A stretch of 64,000 bases of DNA from positions 56,158,301 to 56,222,300 of the forward strand of contig CM067109.1 of the NCBI GenBank assembly GCA_034008185.1, written 5' to 3'. A program made the position numbers and the translations under genes. The DNA is from Gorsachius magnificus (taxonomy: Eukaryota > Chordata > Aves > Pelecaniformes > Ardeidae). Of the stretch, positions 23,850 through 36,254 are shown one piece after another (position 1 is the stretch's first letter; every line of letters starts with the position of its first letter). The notes beneath the pieces are model-generated. The model was not told where the DNA came from, did no database searches, and saw only the letters and a list, made by a program, of their open reading frames with translations.

Positions 23850-26800
23850 TCAGTGAGGTAAACTGGGGTAAGGGGCTTTCGCTCAGATTGCAGACTGGTT
23901 TGTAGAAAGAAAAGGGAACCGTAACACCCCAGATGCACTTCGGAAGCTGGGGAGTAACCTGAAGTATGCAGGAGGATGACAGAATCTTTGATACCTTTGG
24001 AATCCCCCCACCGGTCAGGAAATAAAATCTATTGTATCATTTCTCTTTAATGAAAACAGGTTGTTATTTTGGAGCCGCAAGTATGCAGAGGCAGTATTTA
24101 TCTAATAGAAATTTGGCTTGTGTTGAAATAAGTCCTTTGAATTAAAATACGTCTGTCCGTAATCAGTGTGCTCTACTATGGTCGTGTAGCTCCTGTTGCA
24201 ATACGGCTTCTGCTTGGGACTCACAGGCCTTCTTGAAATATGTCTGCACCACTGCCTGGTGTGTGGATGAGCGGGGTTGTTCCAAGTGGACGTGGGTTGT
24301 TTATGCTGAAGATTTTTGTCCTGGGTCACGTATATGAAAGTAGTGATTTATACTGGGGGAGTAAACTGCCTTTTCAGTGAGGTAAGGAGAGTTGAAAGGA
24401 AAAGTCAGAATACATTTTAGCACTTCCGTATGAATATGCTATTTCTTGCAGCTTGTCTTTTGGATATGGAGAAAAGAGTTGGGATCCTTAACCAGTGTGG
24501 AAAAGGAGTGCTAGAGACATATGCAGCACTTCAGTAATAACTGAAGTTCTGTCTCATTTTGGCCTAATTTTGGTTGTTTGAAGAGCATATTGTGACTGTT
24601 TCAAGATTCACAAAGATGATAAAATAAGGGATAGATAGCTTGCCTTTGCTTAATTTTGTGTATGTTTAAGTAATTACTTAGTGATATGCATTCACTTCAG
24701 GAGAGGCAGTTGGCATACTTGACTTGTTAACTGGAGTCCAAATGGGATACGGTGACTTGAGGGAGAACAGGGGAGAAGCCAACCCGTAGAAAACATTGGG
24801 GGAAACTCTCTCGAGTGCCTGTGTGGAAAAGGTTATTTCATTCATCACAGCATCAGTGCAAACCAAGGGTTCTGACACACTTGTGAAGGCGTAAGCATGA
24901 TGTACCAGAGACCAAGAGGGGTGAACGTTCGGCTGCTCATACTTAACAGCGTATCTGTATACTTGGGTAATGGAACCAGTACAGAAATTGTTACTGTGCA
25001 CCGGTTTTTGGTCTCTTGCTTTGTCAATCTCTGTCATATGTTTGACTGAGAGTGTGTGTGCATGTGCAGCTGTTTGGATTAACACTTAATGATCTCATCT
25101 TGTAAAATGCTGTATAGTGGTGAACCACTGTTGGAGTCATGGGCTTGGGTAGAGATTCAAGTTTCAATTTATAAAGACATTTTGAGGAAAACTTTATTAG
25201 TGAGTTTATTTTAGGTATCTGACAGCACTTTTTTTTTTTTTTTTAGTCACTCTCACTGCTTCCCCAGCATAGGCAGTTGCTCAGTTATTAAGTTTGTGTT
25301 GTTTGTGTGGATCATTCACATGGTTATGACACAGACAAAACCATTTTAGAATAGAAAAGCAGTCGTTAAAAACTGTGAGGTTGGTAGCACAAAACCCATC
25401 TGAAATTGCTTAAAGTCATGTTTTTTTCTTAAAAATGGAATAGACCTTTACTGTCCTATTATATTCCTTTCCCCCTCAAAGCTTAAATTACTAGTGTCGC
25501 TTAATTTTATTTATATAAAGATAGGCGAAGGTAGGTTTGTTTGGTTTTACTTTTTTCTTTTTCTCAGAAGTGCCAACTTCTCAGTCCCACTTTGTAAAGT
25601 ATTATGGGACTTAAAAGCCTGAGGGGGTTAAAGGGTTTTGAATGCGGGACTGAGGCTTGTAAGGAGAATACTAGTGCAGTTTAAGCTGAGCCATGTTAAT
25701 TTACCATCAGTGTTCTTCAGACTTGTTGCAAGTGCAAAGTGAAAGGTATTAACTCAAAGGCACAAATAAGCATATCTATGCCAGATTATTTATACTTGTT
25801 TAAAAACTAGACATACGTACATACAAATGCACTTATGTAGCAAATAATAAAAAGAAAAAAAATAACATTTTTCAATCAGAAGAGAAGGGTTTTTTTCCCC
25901 CTTAACTTCTGGAAGCTACATTGCTTCCTTGCTAAGTGAGTTAATTTCCTTCTAGCTGTTACTGTGTGACACATACACGCTGTGCTCTGTAGGCCTTTTT
26001 TGTGTATTAATGATGATATCTTTTTACTTTTCATGGTATCAGAGAGTTTAAAATGCTGTCATTTATGGAAAACCCTTACTGCATGCTAAGATTGCTTTTA
26101 AGCTTTAGTTTAAAGCTAAACCCTCCCTGTGATTGAACACTAAAATACCGCTTTTAAGTACTTTATTGTGCATCATTGCTTAATTTTTGGAACATATTAG
26201 AACAGGACAAAGTATTTTTTTGCTATTGTAATTCTGAAAAGCCAGAATTCAGAAATAAGCACTGAAGCATCTTAGAAAGACATGGTAGTAGTTCAGCTAG
26301 CACAACGTGGCTGTAATGTTTAAGGCACTTTGGAACACATTCAGTCTTCCACTGAACTTGGTTTTAATCTCATGTATTTTCCAAATTCTTCTGGATTTCA
26401 CTACTGCTGAACACTTTGTAAAACCCTATGATTGTTCTCCAGAGCTTACAGTTGTTAATATCCATCTGTTGTTTGCTGTTAGCTGTAAAAACACTTATAT
26501 TGTTTTTATAATTGGAAAAAAAGAGGTGTTTTAATGTTTTATATTGCTATATGACAAACAAAATGTACGGCATTCTGCATGCTTGTATTTTAACCGTGTA
26601 GGTACATATTTCTTGTTAAAGTAGTAAGTGCCCTAGTTCTTACATATATCATCTTGCATGTCATCCATGGAAATTTTGCATGGTCACAGAAACCAGCATT
26701 TGGGCCCGCATGATAGATTGTAGCCATAAATGTTCAATCCTGGATGTGCTCTGCCTGTACGCTCTATGTATTTATATTATACACTATTTTCTCAGGGGGA

Positions 26801-29459
26801 AATGTATTGAGTATCTAAGAAGGTAATCTGGCAGTGTCATGCTACATGGGGGTAGCTACGCCTACGTATCTGTAAACTTTCGTTTAGTTAAGTACTGGGG
26901 GTATGTGACGGTGTGTGCTGTTTTGTGGCATATTTATTGGTATTGTGTCATGTGCAAAACATGTTTTTTTAAGGGGAAGGTGTTTCTTATGTTTGAGATA
27001 GAACTCTCTTCACTGAAACATCGTCTTTTATTCTCTATACGTTACCAAAGGAAACAGGTGGAAGATAAGCCATTTGAATTAAATATTAAATGTTCTGAAA
27101 GCACATTGTTCACCCAATAAATAATGTTGATACAGAGACTAAACTGAAGGGTGATTGTCTGCAGATTTTTGGCCGTTGTAGGTTTTCAAAGGACAAACAA
27201 CATGGAATAATCAGACTACTTAATTTGTACACTATGCTTAGTGTTGAACTGTACTGTAGAGTTTTATCACAGAACCCCTGTGCAGATGCAATTGCTTTCA
27301 GAAAAGTGCTGTTGTTGATTTCATTCTGCATTTGAGAAGGTGGTGTGGCTATTCCAGAAACAAAAATAAAACCCACCAAACAAGGATCCTCCTTTGTCGA
27401 TCTGTTCGGGCAGAATCAACCAGCAGTCTACAGGTATGAACGATACAGTTTAGGTGAGCTGCACTATGATGGTTCAGTTTGTCTTTCCTTGAAGAGGAGG
27501 TGGCGAGCGATATGTGTTAGCTTGAATAGAGCGACAGAATATCAGAACATTTCTGAAAGTGGAAACCCCTAGTGCTTCAGTAAATTGAAAGGGTAAGAGG
27601 CTGTATCACTGTTGCCTTCGCACAGCTGAGCTGTGTATTGACACCTTCATCTCGGAGCGTGTTGTCTGTGAGTTAGGTTGACCTGCTCTGCGTGTGGAAG
27701 AAGCATCTGTTAGGAATGGGACTAGACAGTTTTGTCTAGTGCCTGGGTCTGGTTTTGTTTCAGAGCAAATAGATGGATTAAATGTCTACCCAAGATCCTG
27801 TCTTCATTGATTATCTATGCCTTTGTCTTGTATCTAGGAGAATGCCATGGTGGTCCTTGTTGGAATGCTTTGGGACTTAGCTCCAGCTGTCAAAAATCTT
27901 TTGAAGGAGGATTTGTTTTTCCCCCAAGGGAAATTGTGGAAAGGGCAGTCAACATTTGAAATATGTTATATTCTTTCACAGGTACTATGAGGTACTATGT
28001 AATGAACCTGTCTTGGGTATATTTTGAAATTCTTCGTTAGGTAAAAGTATTTTAGATTTCACAGTATTGGCTCTTATGGCACAGAATATATGTTACTGCC
28101 GAGTCTTGTTAGTATGTGTCACTGTACCTGAGCTATATGCTTACTGGCTGCTAGCATACTGCTTCTTGGTCCTTGGCTAGTTCATCGCTCTCTACCAGCT
28201 GCAAACTCAAAAGAAACAAGATAATCTTTGGCAAGAATCCTTGTACTGAGCAAGAACATTTATGTAAGTTAAGGAAAGTTGCTTTTCTCTCCTTGTTCTA
28301 TAAAGCCATCACAAGAGTTTTTAACTCTTAAGTCTTCACTGTTGTTGTGAATTGTCTTGTTCATATTAGAGAATGTTGGAAAAGAATGCTGAAAGCTATT
28401 CCAGCCCATGTTTCTGGGTGAATAGAGTCAGCCGGGAAGTCAAACAGAAGGTTTCTGTAGCAGCAACTGCTAACTTATAAGGCCAGAAAAACTCAAACTA
28501 ATAGAAGTTGGGAAAGATGCCATCATTCCTTGTGCTTCTAGAAATTGATCAGGCTTGGGGAACTGATGATCAAGTATGGAACATTTATTTTACTGTGATA
28601 CTGGATTTGTATGTGCCACTTCATCTCATAGACCAGAGCAGTAAAAGCAATGGAAATTAAATGCTGAAAACTAAAGGCATCGTTCATGTGTCTTCAACAG
28701 GTTCTTATACAGTTATCCAGGTACTTGGATGATTTGATCTTTGCCCTTTTGGAGTGTGTTGTCTAGATGGCATTGGAATAAACATAAATGTTGATAGCAA
28801 AAACCTTTCAAAGGTGGTTTGCAAAAAGAAACAATTAAAAAACCCCAAACAAACAAACCGCCAAAATATTCCTTTGTTACAAGCATAATTTGATTTAACT
28901 CAGTTGATCTTGTAGGAGAGAAAATAATGATTCTTACAGTACTTCTTGCTTCTACTTTTTTTGTTTGTTTGTAAAAAGGAAGTAATAGTAGCCTAGAAAC
29001 TGAGACACTGTATGACTGTGCTGGGGAAAAAAGCCCAAAGAACAAAACACTTGGTCTTACACCTATATTTAAATAGCTGTGTTAAATTCCCTTTTGCTGC
29101 TTTTATTAGGGGTGGTTATGATGCATGCACTTGGTCATCATTAAGAATGATGATCTCATGATCGGTAGCTTATCTCAGGGTGCAGGCCATCAAGCAGCTG
29201 TCTGACTGACTTTTGGACACTGCTGACCTGGCCCATTATTGAAAGAGAGATTTAGAGATCAAAGTCTCTTTATCTCATTACCATTCCCCTAATCCATTAA
29301 GTCTCCTTTTAAGTGAATTTTTGTGGGGGGTTTTTGTCTGGGAAGTCATAGGTGTTGGACATCATACCAAAAGGATATAATGTAAATCCCCCAGGAGAAA
29401 CACTTTTATGTGTGAAACTTTTTTTAATCCCCCAAGATGGGGAAACATCTTTGGCAACG
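23850..29459 (+). other. Intron 1 segment without recognised elements
   Basis: AT-rich intronic DNA. The only simple-sequence feature of note is a 16-base T run at 25229-25244. Open frames here are short and random in character. Confidence 0.5.
25229..25244 (+). repeat. Poly(T) tract, 16 bases
   Basis: A homopolymer of 16 T. I looked for a retrocopy that would end in poly(A) on the minus strand and saw no recognisable body next to it. Confidence 0.85.
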
Positions 29460-30577
29460 CTAAAACTCAAACCAAAATTCAGGCTATAACTTAGCCTTAG
29501 CCTTAAGATCATGGAACAGATCCACGTGGAAGGTATGTCAAAACATATGGGAGACAGGAAGGTGATTAGAGGCAGCCAGCATGGCTTCACCAAGGACAAA
29601 TTGTGCCTGGCTAATCTAGCGGCCTTCTACAATGGACTGGCTGCATCAGTGGGCAAAGGAAGAGCTATGGATGTCATCTATCTAGGCTCCTGTAAGGCCT
29701 TTGACATGGTGCCCACAACATTCTTACTGCTAAATTGGAGAGAGATGGGTTTGATAGATGGGCTGTTAGATGGATAAGGAATTGGCTTGATGGCTGCATC
29801 CAAAGCATTACGGTCAATGGCTAAATGTCCAAGTGGAAACGAGTAATACTTGCTGTTCCTCAAAGGATCATATGGTTTCATATCTTCATTATGATGTAGA
29901 CAGTGGGATTGAGTTGCACCCTCAGCACTTTTGCAGATGACAGCAAGCTGAGTGGTGCAGCTGGTATGCTTGGGTGAAGGAATGCCATCCAGAGGAACTT
30001 TGACAGGCTTGAGAGGTGGGCCCATGTGAACCTTATGAAGTCCAACAAGATCCACCCCTGGGTCAGGACAATCCCCAACATCATTACAGAATGGGGAATG
30101 AAGGGATTGAGAGCGGCCTCTGTGGAGAAGGACTTAGGGGTACTGGTGAATGAAAAATTGTACATGAGCTGGCAGTGTGCACTTGCAGCCCAGAAAGCCA
30201 GCCGTATCCTGGGGTGCATCAAAAGCAGTGTGGCCAGCAGGTCAAGGGAGGTGATTCTGTCCCTCTACTCTGCTCTTGTGAGATCCCACCTGCAGTACTG
30301 TGTCCAGCTCTGGGGCCCTCAGCACAGAAGAGACATGGACCTTTTGAGGTGGGTCCTGAGGAGGGCCACAGAAGTGATCAGAGGGCTGATGAGACACTGG
30401 AACAGATTACCCAGAGAAGCTGTGGGTGCCCCATCCCTGGAAGTATTCAAGGCCAGGTTGGATGGGGCTTTGAGCAGCCTGATCTAATGAAAGATGTCCA
30501 TGTCTGTGGCAGGGGAATGGGACTAGATGATCTTTGAAGATCCCTTCCAATCCAAACTATTCTGTGATTCTATGATT
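29460..30577 (+). mobile_element. CR1 LINE, 5'-truncated with internal deletion
   Basis: This is the 3' part of a CR1 non-LTR retrotransposon in the same orientation as GNAQ. Reverse-transcriptase coding matches include IMEQIHVEGMSKHMGDRKVI and GSQHGFTKDKLCL near the left end, CKAFDMVP near 29692, the catalytic FADD motif at 29930-29941, then EKDLGVLVNEKL and QCALAAQKASRILGCIKSS. The frame is broken by stops and frameshifts, so it encodes no active enzyme. Near 30384-30393, RATEVIRGL jumps directly to RHWNRLPREA; about 70-80 residues present in usual CR1 proteins are missing, which indicates an internal deletion of roughly 250 bp. The natural C-terminus is reached at 30485-30487 and the element ends in the typical ATTCTGTGATTCTATGATT tail at 30559-30577. 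The left border is approximate. Confidence 0.93.
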
Positions 30578-33500
30578 AGAGTGCTTTGTTAATAAATAAT
30601 TTCCTGGAATGAAAGATGTTATACCTCTTCCCCACCTGATTGTTGGATGAACCGATTTGTTTGTTTGTTTGTTTTCTCTCCTCTGAAAATGCACCTAAAC
30701 ATACTTTTGTTTTGCTTGGTGAGAAGAGACTGTTGGAAAGAAATATCATGAGCTTTTTTGTACTGTGTTCAGTTTCCTCATGATCTCTTGTTTATCTCAG
30801 CATTGAAGTGGTAAATAAACTAAAGGAGATAATAAACATTTACTCTGATCATCCCATGAAAAGATGGATTTCCCTTAGATGACTGTTTCACCTGCTTTAG
30901 CAGCTGATTTCATAGAAAGGCAGAACAGACAATTTAGGAGTAAATTTGCTTTCATCAAAATGTAAAATTGTGTATTTTCTATAAACAGAGCTAAGACATT
31001 CATTGGAATTAATTTTGACTAATAACATGTTTGATCTAATTCTGATATTAGCATCAGTAATATTTTTACTTTTAAAGATGGCTTGGCTTGTGATCATTTA
31101 AGCTTGGGTTTTAATACCGTTTGTGATCATAGGAATCTAGAAACATTCTTTGTCCAGTATAATTTTTGTTCTCTTTGGGTTTATTTACTTAATTCCATTC
31201 ATTCTTGCTTCTTATCTGCAAGACATGATAATAACGAATTCTATTTCACTGTGGTTTTGTTCTGTGTTTGGCTGTACAACAGTGTAATACACTAGTATTA
31301 ATTATTAAATCTAGTTAGGGTTAAGAACTAGACTTAGGATAATCTCTAAAGATTTTAGCCTTTGAACCAAAACCAGATAAACAACATGAACAGAATTTGC
31401 TAATAGCTTAATTGTGGCTGTACTCCCAATGACAAATACAAACCTCTGACACTGAACAGTGAAGTTAACATGTACGCCTTTAAGTTGTTTCCCTTGAAGA
31501 AATTTCTGACACAAGCATTCCCTGGGTAATGGCATTCTTGTGCCTGTATTTTAATTTTTTTTTTAATTTACAACCATGTTAGTTTTGTTAGTGCAGTTTT
31601 CATTTGCTTATTCTCAGAAGATACTTGGAATCTTTTGATTTACAGACTTTTTAGGCCTACAATTTCATCTAAAGTGAGGAGCATAGTATTTATAATTTTA
31701 CATTACATTTTTTTGTCTGTAGAATTTTCCCATTAAATAATATAAAACTAGTAAAACAGGAGACAATATGTGGCTTCTGTTGTTTAAAAAGGCAAAAACA
31801 AGGTGTTCTTTTTATTGGTAATTATGCAACGTCACTGTATATAGGACCTGTCAAGCTGTTAAGGCACATTCTTATGTTAGAGTGGCTTAAAAGAAGGAAA
31901 AAAAGCCCAAACCACCATACAGTACTTTGTAATGCCTTTGCTTTATATTTTAGTTGTTTCTATCTCCAAGGAGTGATGATATTTTCTGGAATAATCCGTA
32001 GCTGGAGAAACAGATCATCACTTCCCGTGCCTGTGTGTTTTGTTTGTCTTGTTTACATGATACCAAGCGACTTTGGCATAGTGACATGCAGTTCTCTAAC
32101 ACCTTCCCATTTCTTTGCAAGGCTTTTTATGTGCGCAGAGAGCCAGAACTCTGGGAGGTGGTCAAAACAGAGCCATAAGCAAGACAAATGTTTATTTGTT
32201 GATTTAGTATATGTTTTCTTTAAAACCCTTATTTCAACCTACCAGTCTAGACTGCAGTTTGGGTATAGTGACATTAATTATATATATCATTGTGCTCACT
32301 AGTTCTCAGGCTTGTTTGTATGGTGGTTTGGTGATTTGGGTTTTTTTGTTGTTGTTTGGTCTCTTTTTGGGGGTGGGGTGGGGGTGTTTTTTGAGCTAAA
32401 ATACCTGGCTGTGCCACAAAACGCCAGTAAGGTGCCTGATAAAGTGTTTGTTTATTGTAGAATTTATTTTCTGACATTAGGTGAAGTATAAGAAATAAAA
32501 TAACTACACCACTCATGGTTTAAATTCATCATCTTACTGAACATTACATTTATTAACAACTTCAAGGACAAAAAGAAAATACTCCAGTATTGCCTGTTTG
32601 TGGCTCAGTGTGGATGGTTCATAGTTCAGTCCTAACTCTGTAGCAGTAGGCTGGATTTTTTAATCCTTTAATCGTTCTCGTAGCTGTCTTTACTCCTTTC
32701 CAACTCTTCAGCATCATTTCTGAAGTACAGACAATGAGAATTGAATTCTGATGTGTATATACTTTTTACTGCAAGTACAGGAGTAAGATTTCTCTTCTGC
32801 TAGTTGGGATACCACTGCTGAGGTGTGTTCAAGGAGTGTAACAGCCTTGTGAGCCATGGCATTAAACTATGAGTGTTTAGATGACTGTCTGCCATAACTC
32901 AAATACTCTTCTACATAATTGCTTTTCAGGCTTGGTTCATTCATTGTTTGACAAGCTTACATTTAACAGTATTCAGATGTGCAGTCTTTGCGTGTTTCTG
33001 GTTTACAGATTATTCTGATTACTTTTCAGTATTATATCCTCTTCTTAATTGACTAGTCCCACAGCTTTCTGGTCACCTACAAGCACTGTTGGTAATAATC
33101 TTACGTTTTTTATTCTATCTCACATGTGAAGATACTTTAAGTTTCTTACCCCAATCTTAATATTGCTGAGATCCTGTTTGGAGGACAGGTGTCTGTTGAG
33201 GACTTTCGCCTATGCAATTTAATACTTACTGTTTAAACAACTGTTATTTAATGCATGCTATCTTAGTTTGTTGTATGACACCGGATCAGTTGCTTAGCAG
33301 ATGCGTAGTTTCTCAAAACCACTGACTTTGTACAGCAAACCATCTGAAATAATGTAACTGCACAGCTCTTGGTATGCACTCTCTTTCCCATCCTTTGGGG
33401 TTTTTGGGTGATATTTCAAGAGTGACAAGGCAGGATGACTTCCTAGCCAGTCCTTCTAGAACCCTTTGATAAGGGGTCTCTGGACCTGCTCATTGACAGT

Positions 33501-35754
33501 GTTCTAACTTTAGTAAATCCTCTGTAACGATTATCTTCAGTGGGTGCTACAGTAGAAACTCTTCCATTGTCATTGCAAATGTTGTCTGTTTTTCCCTAAA
33601 AAATTAGAGATATACAGAAATATTTGCATATTATGGAATTTTTTTCCATGTTAATAAATGTTAAGTGTTCTACCACAGCAGTTTAGTGAGGGACTACTGT
33701 GGTTTTAAGTGGTTTGTGATTTAAAAAAAAAAGTGAGGTCTCACATGCAGCCCTAGAGTTCCTCATTTGGCTCCTTCTATTAACAATTTGTGAAATTTCC
33801 CAAATTTTTGGCTTACCTATTCCAATTTTCTCCTTTTACCTCCCGTCCTTTCCAGGCTGCTTTTATTATTTTGCATTTTTCCTTGTTTTGTAGAATTGAG
33901 GCTTTCTAGGCTATTTCATAAAATGCTCTGAAATGACTCTCATTTGTTCTTGTTTTAAATCTCAATCCAGTTATTTACACTTGTAATTCTGTCAGCTTTT
34001 GCTAAAGTAGCTCTCATGAAACACAATGTACCTGTAACATATCCCTACTACCGGTGTTGGACTTCTTTTGATTACACATAGCAAATGGTATCGAGTTGTA
34101 ATCACATGCTCCCACAGTTACTTTTGACTGTAGTTCTACCACATGTTCTTTTCCTTAAGGAGTACTTCTGTGTGGTGCTTTTCTGGTTTAGAAAGTACAA
34201 TTTGTACAGGTGCAGAAATACAAAGGTAATTTGCTTCAGACCTTTAGCATCAGTTATGTGGTCCTGGGAGATTATACCTCCTTCCCTTTTCATTACAGTG
34301 TTTGAGGGAGCCCCATGCGGTTGTCTGTCACATTAGCTGTGACTTAGTCATCTGCCATGGCACCAGCTTTTGTGCCAATTTTTCTCTATTAGAATTTAAA
34401 CTAAAAATATTAAAGACCACTGCCTGCAAGCCAAATCTGAAGGATAAAAAAAGCTGATCACTGAACTTTCACTTCTGTAAATCTTTGCTTCAGTGATACC
34501 TCCCTCTTTAAATCTACATCTGTTTATTAGCAAATCTTTGTGTTTATCACTTAGGCAGCTAGAATATGTACAAACAGTTTAACTTATTAGTTTAATTTGA
34601 TTATTCATCTAATTTTAATCTTACTTTAATTTTTCTGCTAAATAAGTGCACTTCTCCCCCTCCCCGCCCCCTTCACTTTCAGTAGTGCCGCGATACTCTG
34701 ACCTCTGGCCAGCCTGCCTTTCTGAATGTTTTTCCTCCTTTTCTAACAGTGAAAACTGTCTAAACTCTGCAACTCTCATTTTCCACAGAAATCCAGTGAC
34801 TGGTCTCCAGGACGAAACTCTCTGTCATGTATTCTTTACCCTGTCCAGGAGTTCACCTCCAGGTTATTGTGTTTTCTTCTGGTATGGAATAGAAATATTG
34901 TTCAAACTGGGCATCAGGTTAATAAGTGTGGGGTTATTAGGTATTTATAATTTGCAAGATTCAGAGTAATTTGTCTCATGGAGTGTACTTTAGGCACATG
35001 TACAATTTTCCTGTCATTATTTCTGTTAAATATGGTTGAGCAAGCCCCTTGATCTATTCACAGGGACTCACTTGCATGGGAATAGTGTGTGCTCTAGTGA
35101 AACAGCTATCCCAGCTGTTTGCCTGTGCGTCAGGGTACCTGCAGGCTTCTTCTCTGTACTGCATGCACCGTGGTCATGGCTCATCCACCTTGTGAGCACC
35201 GCATGACTATATGCCAGCGCTTTTGTGTAAGGGTCAGTGCTTGTTGAATGGTGGCAGCAGCTGCTTAGCACTTCTGTGAAATATGAAAACAGCTTCGAGA
35301 AACGCTGGCTTTAGAAGCCTGCTGTAAAGGAGTTCTAAGTCTTCTGCATAGGGACCAGCTCCATCCCTAGAAGCTGCGTGCTCCTTGTTACCAAGGAGGA
35401 AGTGGATGTTCCAGGACTTAACTGCAGTTGGAAGAGACTGGGATACTTGCAGGATAGCTTCTCCCACTTACCATCTAGCTTTCAGACTTTCAGGGACAGA
35501 CTTAATCTTACCAAGATGAGGATTTGGGGCCCATGGGACTACTACTTACTTGTGGGACTGCGTTATCTTGCATAACTGTGGAGACCAGCAGGTTTTTGCA
35601 TAATTTTCAGATGAGTACTAACAGAGCTGAAGTGTGGTTAGGACTTGACTCTGCACTGCCACAGATGCAGCCTAGAGCTCCTGTACGCCCTGGAAAAAAT
35701 TTTCATCTAGTAGAGCACTTAGACCTCTTCTCATTCTGCCTGGTGGGCAGTGAG
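30578..35754 (+). other. Intron 1 segment without recognised elements
   Basis: AT-rich intronic DNA. It contains four TTTG units (30656-30671) and a G-rich tract (32369-32385). No exon or repeat family is recognised. Confidence 0.5.
30656..30671 (+). repeat. TTTG tetranucleotide microsatellite
   Basis: Four uninterrupted TTTG units, about 80 bases downstream of the CR1 tail. Confidence 0.8.
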
Positions 35755-36254
35755 TTTGAGGTTAGGCTTTCCAGTACAGGAGAGAGAAGCACAGAACTTC
35801 TGGAGACAGTCCAGCAAAAGGTGCCTAAGGTGATAAAGGGACTGGAGCATCTCCCTCTATGAGGAATGGCTGAGAGAGTTGGGACTGTTCAGCTTGGAGA
35901 AGAGAAGGGCTCAGGGGGGATGACAGTAATTTATACAAATAACTGAAGGGAGGGTGCAAAGAGGACAGAGCCAGGCTCTTTCCAGTGGTGCCCAGTGACA
36001 GGACCAGAGGCAGTGGGAGCACACTGAAACACAGGAGGTTCCCTGGGAACATCAGGAAAGACTTTTTCACTGTGAGGGAGACCAAGCACAGGTTGCCCAG
36101 GGAGGTTGCATAGTCTCCGTCCTTAAATATATTAAAAAAAAATACATAGATGCAGTCCTGGGCAGCTTGTAGGTGGCCCTGCTTGAGCAGGGGGTTGTAC
36201 CAGATGACCTCAGAGGTCCCTTCCAACCTCAATCATTCTGTGAAATACAGTGAT
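35755..36254 (+). mobile_element. CR1 LINE 3' fragment, second subfamily
   Basis: A 5'-truncated CR1 copy of about 0.5 kb on the plus strand. Diagnostic phrases are GGGACTGGAGCATCTCCCTC, GTTGGGACTGTTCAGCTTGG, CAGTGGTGCCCAGTGACAGG and, near the end, GTCCCTTCCAACCTCAATCA followed by ATTCTGTGA. The coding remnant (end of the reverse-transcriptase ORF) has several stops and frameshifts. Its internal wording differs from the copy at 29.5 kb, which suggests another CR1 subfamily and an independent insertion. The left border is approximate, because similarity fades between 35735 and 35800. Confidence 0.88.

Noticed and set aside
29511..30487. Functional reverse transcriptase gene
   Set aside because: The CR1 coding remnant is split by stops, frameshifts and an internal deletion, and the 5' part of the element is absent.
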